This document shows, piece by piece, positions 25,824 through 33,333 of a stretch of 64,000 bases of DNA (position 1 is its first letter; the number at the start of each line of letters is the position of its first letter). Made by a program: the position numbers and the translations under genes. A model generated the notes under the pieces. The model was not told the origin of the DNA. It saw nothing but the letters and a program-made list of their open reading frames with translations, and searched no databases. The stretch comes from Thiohalocapsa sp. PB-PSB1. GTDB taxonomy: Bacteria > Pseudomonadota > Gammaproteobacteria > Chromatiales > Chromatiaceae. The DNA lies in contig CP050890.1 of NCBI GenBank assembly GCA_016745215.1, positions 6,572,001 through 6,636,000 on the forward strand. Reading direction: 5' to 3'.

Positions 25824-27199
25824 GGAACGGAAATTAGATAACTTGTGCAGCTCATCAGAAGGGAGAAGGTATAGTATCATTTTAGCCTCTGCAACCAAGC
25901 CAAACTTCTGGAGACCTAAATGGAGCGTTATTCCCCCCAAGTAGAGGAATCGATGCGTCGTTTCTATATGGGCCTGAATGAGAAAGATCGCCGTCTGTAT
26001 GCAGGCTTAGAAGCCTTGAAGTATGGTCGCGGTGGTCGCGTGTATATTGCGGAGGTACTGGGTTGCAGCCGAAACACCGTAAGCAAAGGCGCGCGCGAGA
26101 TGAGCGGTTTATCTGAGCGCGAGGTACACGAGCAGCTTCGCGGGGACAAAGTCGGGACCAAGCCCCGGGTGCGCAAACCTGGTGGTGGTCGTCGCCCCTA
26201 TGAGCAGACGTGGGGGCCATCGTTGGACGAGAAGTTCCTGGCGGTTCTACGCCATCATACCGCGGGCGATCCGATGGATGAAAAGGTCCGCTGGACGAAC
26301 CTCACCCTGGGTGAGATTGTCGCGGCATTGCGAGAAGATCATCAGATCCAGATCAGCCAATGGGTCGTGCGCAAGCTGTTAAAAAAACATGGCTACCGTC
26401 GCCGCAAAGCGCAGAAGAAAACGACCATGAAGGACGAGATCAAACACCGCGATGCCCAATTTGAGAAGATCACGCAACTCAAAGCCGCCTATCAGGCCGC
26501 GGGCAATCCGATCGTCAGCATGGATACCAAGAAGAAAGAAAATCTTGGCAATTTTTACCGTGACGGGCAGTTGTATACCTTAGAAGCCCTGCACACCTAC
26601 GACCATGATTTCAACAGCTTTGCTGAAGGGGTCATCATTCCGCATAGCTTCTATGACATCAAGCATAATGTCGGCTACATCCAACTCGGGAATAGCCACG
26701 ATACCAGTGAATTTGCCTGCGACAGTTTTCGGCATTGGTGGTATAACCACGCTCGCCTACACTATCCCAGCGCTACCTCCATCCTGGTGCTGTGCGATGG
26801 GGGCGGGAGTAACAGTTCCCGTCACGACCTCTTTAAACAGGACTTGCAGAGCCTCGCCGATGAGCTTGGGATCGAAATTCGCATTGCTCATTATCCGCCC
26901 TACTGTTCTAAGTACAATCCCATCGAACACCGTCTCTTTCCCCATGTGACCCGTGCCTGCCAAGGCGTGATTTTCACCAGTACCGAGTTGGTCAAGGAAC
27001 TCATGGAAAACACCCACACTTCAACTGGACTCAAGGCGTTCGTTCATGTCATCGATAAGGTCTATGAAACGGGACGAAAAGTGGCGGCAGATTTCAAGCA
27101 AAACATGCGCATCCTCTTTGATACGTTTTTGCCAGCATGGAATTATCGCGCCGTTCCTGCTGCTTCTCAGGAGTGCACAAGTTAATAAATTTCTATTCC
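25824..27199 (+). mobile_element. ISAzo13-family insertion sequence inside attC
   Basis: Imperfect inverted ends GGAACGGAAATTAGATAACT and the complement of AGTTAATAAATTTCTATTCC bound about 1376 bp. Flanks TTA (or CTTAG if the outermost base is counted as target) are duplicated at 25820-25824 and 27199-27203. The insertion splits attC 1 a few bases before its crossover core. Confidence 0.8.
25920..27185 (+). CDS. ISAzo13-family transposase
   Basis: 421 residues. An N-terminal helix-turn-helix (YIAEVLGCSRNTVSKGAREM) precedes a DDE core: the first Asp in IVSMDTKKKENLGNF, the second in LVLCDGGGSNSSR, and Glu in CSKYNPIEHRLF. HYPPYCSKYNPIEH is diagnostic of this family. Gene intact and complete between the two IS ends, so the element may be active. 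GC content is higher than the reverse-transcriptase cassette it follows. Confidence 0.9.
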   Translation: MERYSPQVEESMRRFYMGLNEKDRRLYAGLEALKYGRGGRVYIAEVLGCSRNTVSKGAREMSGLSEREVHEQLRGDKVGTKPRVRKPGGGRRPYEQTWGPSLDEKFLAVLRHHTAGDPMDEKVRWTNLTLGEIVAALREDHQIQISQWVVRKLLKKHGYRRRKAQKKTTMKDEIKHRDAQFEKITQLKAAYQAAGNPIVSMDTKKKENLGNFYRDGQLYTLEALHTYDHDFNSFAEGVIIPHSFYDIKHNVGYIQLGNSHDTSEFACDSFRHWWYNHARLHYPSATSILVLCDGGGSNSSRHDLFKQDLQSLADELGIEIRIAHYPPYCSKYNPIEHRLFPHVTRACQGVIFTSTELVKELMENTHTSTGLKAFVHVIDKVYETGRKVAADFKQNMRILFDTFLPAWNYRAVPAASQECTS

Positions 27200-27223
27200 T
27201 TAGCGTTAGCCAAAGGAAAAATC

Positions 27224-27856
27224 ATGAAAACATTGATCGTAAAATACCTACCGCGCATTCCCCGCTCTCATTCTGCAAAGCTGTTAGATCGATTTCAGCA
27301 GAAAATAGACGGATTAAGCACCATTGAAGAAATAGATCTTATCCAAACACCCCCACCTTTTTTTGATCGTGAAGCATTAAATTATTATGTCCGAAGAGAC
27401 TATCTGCGGCAAGAAATCGGATTGGAGGGCGAACAACGACTCGAGCCTTTTGATGCTTTAACCAGACAATTCATGGGCGCCGACGTCGTCGCGATGGCAT
27501 TTCCGATGCATAATTTTTCTTTTCCTGGGATCGTAAAGACATACTTTGATGCTGTCATGTTGAAGGAACATACCTGGACGTCGGGTCCAACTGGATATGC
27601 GGGTCTGATGAAAGAAAAACGAGCAATCACTATGTCGGCGAGTGGTGGCCCATATCTCGATCCACCCAACCCTTGGGATCACCTCACTACTCTGGTGCGT
27701 ACTGAATTCCAGTTTATGGGTTTTGCGGAAATCGAGCCGGTGTTAGCCGAAGGAATGAACATATCGGAAGAGTATAAGGCATCGAGTTTGGATAGATGTT
27801 ATAAACAAATACAAGAAATCGTTGATAGGTGGTATACAGCTGAGTCAACTGGCTAA
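27224..27856 (+). CDS. Flavodoxin-fold NAD(P)H oxidoreductase (azoreductase-like), cassette
   Basis: 210 residues from ATG 27224, with AGGA nine bases upstream; the longer frame comes from the neighbouring IS. It belongs to the Flavodoxin_2/AzoR group: MKTLIVKYLPR start, AFPMHNFSFPGIVKTYFD (FMN-binding and active-site region) and MSASGGPYLD. Such enzymes reduce quinones or azo compounds with FMN. The stop codon lies within the R'' site of attC 2, a typical compact cassette. Its promoter is probably cut off from attI by the IS just upstream. Confidence 0.8.
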   Translation: MKTLIVKYLPRIPRSHSAKLLDRFQQKIDGLSTIEEIDLIQTPPPFFDREALNYYVRRDYLRQEIGLEGEQRLEPFDALTRQFMGADVVAMAFPMHNFSFPGIVKTYFDAVMLKEHTWTSGPTGYAGLMKEKRAITMSASGGPYLDPPNPWDHLTTLVRTEFQFMGFAEIEPVLAEGMNISEEYKASSLDRCYKQIQEIVDRWYTAESTG

Positions 27857-27911
27857 CATGCGCCTCCAGCGGACGCGCTAAGGCGCGCGCCGCTGAGGCT
27901 GGACGTTGGCT
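27851..27911 (+). other. attC 2
   Basis: 61 bp. R'' GGCTAAC (27851-27857) and R' GTTGGCT (27905-27911), arms ctccagcgg and ccgctgaggctgg. Very similar to attC 9 at 46200. Confidence 0.8.
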
Positions 27912-28236
27912 TTAGCCGCTACGTCGTCGGCTGGATGGTCGCAACCCGCGAGTCCGCCGCCCTGGCCCAACAGTTCATCGCCGAGTCCTGTGCGAAACAC
28001 GCCATCGCCCCAGGACAGCTGACCGTGCACGCCGACCGTGGACCGAGCATGACCTCCAAGCCAGTGGCCTTTCTGCTCGCCGATCTGGGCGTCACCAAAA
28101 CCCACAGCCGACCCTATGTCAGCAACGACAACCCGTTCTCAGAGTCGCACTTCAAGACGCTGAAGTTTCGACCGGATTTCCCCGACCAGTTCGGCTCCAT
28201 CGAGGACGCAGGGCAAACGCATCTAAATTTCCCATT

Positions 28237-29538
28237 TTAGGCCGCCTGTAGGACATCTAGTAACTGCTCAAGATAATCTGTATCCCAGCCGGCACGGAGT
28301 CGCTTTAATTTAATGCTTTTCTTTGAGGTCGTATCTTTCCTGAGAATATTGAGTGCAATGTGCCGTAGGATGGAATAGTTTTCAGGTGCATGACCTTTTC
28401 GCGTTCGATTGGCATCTTCGGAAAAGGACACATCCAGAACCCAATGCAGTGAATTCTCAATTCCCCAATGAGAGCGAACCGCTTGGGCAAATCGTTTAAC
28501 ATCGCCTGACAGGCTGGCAATGAAATAGCGCCGGTCCGTGGTTACTTTTTTTCCATCATCTCGAATCGACTCTACCATCCCGATACCCCGGAAACCTTTC
28601 CATTGTTCGGCGTAATGCCCTAAGGAATGATCAGTGAAATAATAATACCGACGCGTCTCCAGGCGACCATGGTTTTTCTCTTTCGTTTCAAGAAAAACAC
28701 TCGCATCCCGGCAGCATTGGTCGAGATCGACCGATTCGAACCAAGCGATGACATCTTGATGAAAAGTGCTCTGGTTTCCTTTCAAAGAAAATACCCAATC
28801 TGCTTGTTTTTCAACAATTTTCTCCGCAATCTTCTTTTGGCATCCCATTGCGTCGATACTGACTACACAGCCTTTGATCTCCAGTAAATCCAACAATTTC
28901 GGTATCGCTGTAATTTCATTTGATTTTTCTTCGGTCTTGAGTTGACCCAATACGAGCGATGAGTGACAAGCCCACGCACTCACCATGTGAATTGCCTTAT
29001 TTCCATTAGCTCTATCATGCGATCTGCGCACCGTTTTCCCATCGATCGGTATAATATCCCCATCAAACTTTGGCTCTATCGACTTCACCCAGGAGATGAA
29101 ACAGGTTCGGAATTGATCGGGGTCAATACGGGTAAATACACGATTGAACGTGTCATGCGAGGGAATCCCATTGGGCAATTCCAAAAACTTCCGTAACCAC
29201 TGTTCATGGGTTTGACCAAACTCCTCCATCGCATCCCAGCTCTCTCCCATACATAACGTCGAACAAATCGGCCTTGTTCATAACTCCGAACCAACTGACG
29301 AGCCGGTGCGTTGAGCTTTTCCGTAAAACGTTGTTTTTAAAGTTAAAATACTGGAACGTTCGAGGCTAAACCTAAGTCTTGGCCGAGCTTATGAACAAGG
29401 CCAACAAATCGCTATCGTTATGATATCAGCCAGCTTATGCCTTTTTGTCCTGTCGATACGGGGGTCGTTCAGATCGGAAAAATGACCGGCGATTGTCGTA
29501 TCTTTTTCCTCTTCATTTATAGGTCTGATCATTCCCAT
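28237..29538 (-). pseudogene. ISAs1 transposase, copy A, disrupted by a MITE
   Basis: Same protein as copy B (386 codons) but interrupted after about codon 42 by the 133-bp MITE at 29270-29402. The remaining frame from ATG 29250 encodes 337 residues with all DDE positions (PIDGKTVRRS, VSIDAMGCQ, HWGIENSLHW) but lacks the N-terminus. The copy's promoter side is also displaced by the ISL3 element at 29562. Confidence 0.9.
29270..29402. mobile_element. 133-bp MITE of the GGCCTTG family, copy in ISAs1
   Basis: Ends GGCCTTGTTCATAACTCCG and GAGCTTATGAACAAGGCC, with an 8-bp duplication AACAAATC at 29262-29269 and 29403-29410. About 130-bp relatives at 40943 and 44116 share the interior (cgtcagttggtcg, gaggctaacc). 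Confidence 0.92.
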
Positions 29539-29561
29539 TTTAATAACCCTCTATTAAATCA

Positions 29562-31033
29562 GGCTCTCCCGGATCTCCTGGGACTGTTGTATCATGTAGA
29601 TCAACAACTTGAGAACCGCCTGTCGCTGAAACCCCATCTGGACGCTGTTGATAATGACATTTGATAAAGAGACCCTTCAGACGCTTTTAAATCTTCCTGA
29701 TATCGCCGTTGATCGCGTGGTGCTCGGCGAGCGCAAGACACTTAAAGTCTATGTGCATAGCACACTGGAGGGTACGAACTGTCATCGCTGTGGTCGGCCA
29801 ATCGATCATGAGTATGGCCATGGTCGAGAACTTGAGTTACGCCATTTGCCATTCGGGGATTATAGAGTTGTTCTTGTTTTGAGGCCGAAACGTTATCAAT
29901 GCCCTTTCTGCGAAGGGCGTCCAACAACGAGCCAAACGCTGTCATGGTACACGCAGCGCTCCCGGGTGACAAAAGCGTTCGAACAGCAGATGCTACTGGA
30001 GTTGATCAACAGTACGCTCGAGGATGTCAGTCGCAAGCATGCCATTGGTGTCGACGCACTGCAGGGTATTTTGGATCGAAACATGGCGTGCGATGTCGAT
30101 TGGAACGCAATTGAACGCTTGGAGATCATTGGCATTGATGAGATTGCGTTAAAAAAGGGTCATCGTGATTTTGTCGTTGTGATCAGCGCTTACATTAACG
30201 AGACATTGCATGTCATCGGTCTGCTCGGCGACCGCACCAAGGCCTGCGTACAGGAGTTTTTTCTCAGCATTCCCAAGCGCTTGCGACGCACCGTCCAGAG
30301 TGTGTGCTCGGATCTTTATCAAGGTTTCATCGGTGCCGCTAAAGCCGTGTTCGGCAAGCGCGTACACATTTGCGCGGATCGGTTCCATGTTGCCAAGCTG
30401 TACCGAAATGGACTGGAAAACCTGCGCAAAAGCGAATGGAAACGGCTGTGTCATATCCTCTCCGAAGAAGAGCGCAAGTCATTCAAGAACGTGCATTGGC
30501 TGCTGCGTCAGCGTCGCGCCGATCTGAATGCAGATGAGCGACGCATGCTGAATCGGCTCTTTCGCTATTCACCAAAATTACAAGAAGCCTATGAGGCTTG
30601 CGAATCACTCACTGCCATCTATGAAAGCCGCCTATCAAAAGGTCAGGGTAAGCGCAAACTGCGTGGCTGGATGGAACGTGTCACCAACCGCAAGCTCAGT
30701 TGCTTTGATAGCTTCCTCGGGACACTGAATACTCACTTTGAGGAAGTGACGAATTATTTTATTGGTCGACACACCAGCGGCTTTGTCGAGGGGTTAAATA
30801 ATAAGATCAAAGTCATCAAACGCCGCTGCTATGGCATCACCAACCTTGGACACCTCTATCAAAGGATATGCTTGGATCTCAACGGATATGACCGGTTCGG
30901 GGTTGACACATTATAAATCAATGAGTTACAGAGTTTGCGCTCGACTACATTTTAACCTTGATGTGTACGAAAAAATGAGCTTAAGTAGTTGTTTTTCAAA
31001 TTTTTATTGGTTCCCATGAAATCCGGGAGAGCC
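29562..31033 (+). mobile_element. ISL3-family insertion sequence
   Basis: 1472 bp with ends GGCTCTCCCGGAT and complement, and 8-bp duplication TTAAATCA at 29554-29561 and 31034-31041, typical for ISL3. It sits in the 5' non-coding part of ISAs1 copy A. Confidence 0.95.
29648..30916 (+). CDS. ISL3-family transposase
   Basis: 422 residues. An N-terminal zinc ribbon (CHRCG and CPFCEG) precedes a helix-turn-helix and the DDE core, with Asp in IGIDEIALKKGH, Asp in SVCSDLYQGF and Glu in SGFVEGLNNKIKVIKRR. Full length and without stops; the enclosing IS has intact ends, so it may be active. It is the youngest layer of the nested insertions here. Confidence 0.93.
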   Translation: MIMTFDKETLQTLLNLPDIAVDRVVLGERKTLKVYVHSTLEGTNCHRCGRPIDHEYGHGRELELRHLPFGDYRVVLVLRPKRYQCPFCEGRPTTSQTLSWYTQRSRVTKAFEQQMLLELINSTLEDVSRKHAIGVDALQGILDRNMACDVDWNAIERLEIIGIDEIALKKGHRDFVVVISAYINETLHVIGLLGDRTKACVQEFFLSIPKRLRRTVQSVCSDLYQGFIGAAKAVFGKRVHICADRFHVAKLYRNGLENLRKSEWKRLCHILSEEERKSFKNVHWLLRQRRADLNADERRMLNRLFRYSPKLQEAYEACESLTAIYESRLSKGQGKRKLRGWMERVTNRKLSCFDSFLGTLNTHFEEVTNYFIGRHTSGFVEGLNNKIKVIKRRCYGITNLGHLYQRICLDLNGYDRFGVDTL

Positions 31034-31375
31034 TTAAATCATATGATCTTCAATTTTCGCCATCATAACACATTGTTTTCTAAATATTTTTAGATGCGTT
31101 TGCCCTGATCGAGGACGCCAGAACCCATTGCCGCACCTTCTTTCCCTGGTATAACACCGAACACCGCCACGCCGGGATCGCCTTCATGACCCCGGAGGAT
31201 GTCCACTACGACCGCACTACGACCGAACCGAGCAGGTGCTAGAGACCCGACAGCAGGTCCTCGATGCCGCCTTCGAGGCCAATCCGAACCGCTTCAAGGG
31301 CCGTGCACCTCGCCCGCACCAACCCCCCGAAGCGGTCTGGATCAACCCGCCGGCAACCACCGAAACCGAAGACCC

Positions 31376-32653
31376 CAGGGCAAACGCATCTAAATTTCCC
31401 ATTTTAGGCCGCTTGTAGGACATCAAGTAACTGCTCAAGATAATCCGTATCCCAGCCGGCACGGAGTCGCTTTAATTTAATGGCTTTCTTTGAGGTCGTA
31501 TCTTTCCTGAGACTATTGAGTGCAATATGTCGTAGGATGGCATAGTTTTCAGGTGCATGACCTTTTCGCGTTCGATTGGCATCTTCGGAAAAGGACACAT
31601 CCAAAACCCAATGCAGTGAATTCTCAATTCCCCAATGAGAGCGAACCGCTTGGGCAAATCGTTTAACATCGCCTGACAGGCTAGCAATAAAATAGCGCCG
31701 GTCCGTGGTTACTTTTTTTCCATCATCTCGAATCGACTCTACCATCCCGATACCCCGGAAACCTTTCCATTGTTCGGCGTAATGCCCTAAGGAATGATCA
31801 GTGAAATAATAATACCGACGCGTCTCCAGGCGACCATGGTTTTTCTCTTTCGTTTCAAGAAAAACACTCGCATCCCGGCAGCATTGGTCGAGATCGACCG
31901 ATTCGAACCAAGCGATGACATCTTGATGAAAAGTGCTCTGGTTTCCTTTCAAAGAAAATACCCAATCTGCTTGTTTTTCAACAATTTTCTCCGCAATCTT
32001 CTTTTGGCATCCCATCGCGTCGATACTGACTACACAGCCTTTGATCTCCAGTAAATCCAACAATTTCGGTATCGCTGTAATTTCATTTGATTTTTCTTCG
32101 GTCTTGAGTTGACCCAATACGAGCGATGAGTGACAAGCCCACGCACTCACCATGTGAATTGCCTTATTTCCATTAGCTCTATCATGAGATCTGCGCACCG
32201 TTTTCCCATCGATCGGTATAATATCCCCATCAAACTTCGGCTCTATCGACTTCACCCAGGAGATGAAACAGGTTCGGAATTGATCGGGGTCAATACGGGC
32301 AAATACACGATTGAACGTGTCATGCGAGGGAATCCCATTGGGCAATTCCAAAAACTTCCGCAACCACTGTTCATGGGTTTGACCAAACTCCTCCATCGCA
32401 TCCCAGCTCTCTCCCATACATAACGTCGAACAAATCGCTATCGTTATGATATCAGCCAGCTTATGCCTTTTTGTCCTGTCGATACGGGGGTCGTTCAGAT
32501 CGGAAAAATGACCGGCGATTGTCGTGTCTTTTTCCTCTTCATTTATAGGTCTGATCATTCCCATTTTAATAACCCTCTATTAAATCATATGATCTTCAAT
32601 TTTCGCCATCATAACACATTGTTTTCTAAATATTTTTAGATGCGTTTGCCCTG
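31376..32653 (-). mobile_element. ISAs1-family element, copy B, intact
   Basis: 1278 bp with the same ends as copy A and 10-bp duplication CCGAAGACCC at 31366-31375 and 32654-32663. Inserted near the 3' end of the IS3 orfB remnant. Sequence nearly identical to copy A, so both arrived recently. Confidence 0.95.
31404..32564 (-). CDS. ISAs1-family transposase, copy B
   Basis: 386 residues, complete. DDE_Tnp_1-associated N-terminus (FSDLNDPRIDRTKRHKLADI). Catalytic Asp in PIDGKTVRRSHD, Asp in VSIDAMGCQKKIAE and Glu in SHWGIENSLHWVLDV. Cut-and-paste transposase with 10-bp duplications seen on both copies in this window. The intact protein could also mobilise copy A in trans. Confidence 0.95.
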   Translation of the reverse strand: MGMIRPINEEEKDTTIAGHFSDLNDPRIDRTKRHKLADIITIAICSTLCMGESWDAMEEFGQTHEQWLRKFLELPNGIPSHDTFNRVFARIDPDQFRTCFISWVKSIEPKFDGDIIPIDGKTVRRSHDRANGNKAIHMVSAWACHSSLVLGQLKTEEKSNEITAIPKLLDLLEIKGCVVSIDAMGCQKKIAEKIVEKQADWVFSLKGNQSTFHQDVIAWFESVDLDQCCRDASVFLETKEKNHGRLETRRYYYFTDHSLGHYAEQWKGFRGIGMVESIRDDGKKVTTDRRYFIASLSGDVKRFAQAVRSHWGIENSLHWVLDVSFSEDANRTRKGHAPENYAILRHIALNSLRKDTTSKKAIKLKRLRAGWDTDYLEQLLDVLQAA

Positions 32654-32684
32654 CCGAAGACCCCGAGCGATCCGAGCAACTCTA

Positions 32685-32841
32685 ATTCGTCCAGCCGCTT
32701 GTCTCAAATTCATTGACATATTCCGTCGCTCAGAAACTGTTCGATGTTGCTGAACAGGTCGACTTGGCTGCCGCTGGCACTAGCTCGGTACATGGTCGCT
32801 TTGGGTGTGATAGCAACTTGGTGGGTTTGTGATATTTTACC
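32685..32841. other. IS3 right end and transposase debris
   Basis: After the orfB stop, tgtctcaaattcattgaca (32702-32720) looks like an IS3-type right end. The minus strand at about 32730-32820 reads through a peptide (MYRASASGSQVDLFSNIEQF) that could be another transposase fragment. No complete gene. Confidence 0.35.
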
Positions 32842-33048
32842 TTAGATTTGCAGGGCATTAGGGGCTTTTCGGAGGGGACTCAAGGCTTGGTAGCCCATCT
32901 CCAGCAGCTTCTGGAATAGCCCTTTTTCCACCACATGAGCAGCCGTGCCCTCCCTGTAGGCCAACTCCACCAGCCCGACAAGTTCATAGGCTTGATCTAC
33001 GATCTCTTGGCCCTTGATGTCCAGTGCGCTTTCATTCATGCTGTTCAT
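32842..33048 (-). pseudogene. N-terminal remnant of an ISKra4-type transposase
   Basis: 68 codons. AHVVEKGLFQKLLEMGYQAL resembles the N-terminal AHEVEREL-FxxLLxLGxxLL helix of ISKra4 transposases. It ends in a stop where the family continues for over 300 residues. Upstream (33049-33112) is a stem with arms ggtagactcc/ggagtctacc enclosing the palindrome GGGACTTAAGTCCC, perhaps the IS end. Family call is tentative. Confidence 0.45.
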
Positions 33049-33199
33049 TGGTAGACTCCTCCGACTTGGGGACTTAAGTCCCTGGGGTGTTTAGTTAACG
33101 GCGGAGTCTACCTCAATTTTAACACCGGCAAATGGCCTCATCGCGCGCGGGAGGCGGGTTGCACCCACTTCCGTGACGCGTAATTCTAAGGAGAAACAG

Positions 33200-33316
33200 G
33201 TGACGAACATGATGCTCTCCGCGAAAATATCCTCAACGCACAACGAGTTGCAGAATATTGTGAAAATTCTAGTTGTTATAGTGAAACTTTATTTTCCGAT
33301 ACATGCACACAACTAA
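33200..33316 (+). CDS. Possible 38-aa hydrophobic peptide upstream of the spike gene
   Basis: GTG 33200 follows AAGGAG by six bases and opens a 38-codon frame, MTNMMLSAKISSTHNELQ then a hydrophobic stretch IVKILVVIVKLYF. It ends 17 bp before the start of the next gene. It could be a leader peptide or chance. No family recognised. Confidence 0.3.
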   Translation: MTNMMLSAKISSTHNELQNIVKILVVIVKLYFPIHAHN

Positions 33317-33333
33317 AAAGAGGAGTAAGTAAC

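Larger units (their letters stand above)
25758..27211 (+). other. attC 1, interrupted by an ISAzo13-type element
   Basis: R'' GCCCAAC is at 25758-25764. The arms acacccgaccgc and cgcgtcgggtg follow. The site is then cut by the IS at about 25824-27199 and resumes as tagcGTTAGCC, with the core site at 27205-27211. Removing the IS and one target copy restores a normal attC of about 75 bp. Confidence 0.8.
28209..31107 (-). mobile_element. ISAs1-family element, copy A, itself invaded twice
   Basis: Ends CAGGGCAAACGCATCTAAA and complement. 10-bp target duplication ATCGAGGACG at 28199-28208 and 31108-31117. Subtracting the MITE and the ISL3 element with one target copy each leaves 1278 bp, exactly the length of copy B. 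Inserted in the IS3 remnant. Confidence 0.93.
27912..32684 (+). pseudogene. IS3-family orfB remnant broken by two ISAs1 insertions
   Basis: Three pieces, 27912-28208, 31118-31375 and 32664-32684, join into the C-terminal half of an IS3 orfB integrase domain: RYVVGWMVATRESAA, HADRGPSMTSKPVA, SRPYVSNDNPFSESHF, then FFPWYNTEHRHAGI and a proline-rich tail ending TEDPERSEQL. The 5' part is missing and the match begins at the attC 2 crossover. An exact 11-bp tandem duplication (CACTACGACCG, 31204-31225) shifts the frame. Inactive. Confidence 0.85.

Noticed and set aside
33049..33112. Palindrome considered as an attC
   Set aside because: Arms do not end in AAC/GTT core sites in the right arrangement; better explained as a transposon end beside the ISKra4-like remnant.
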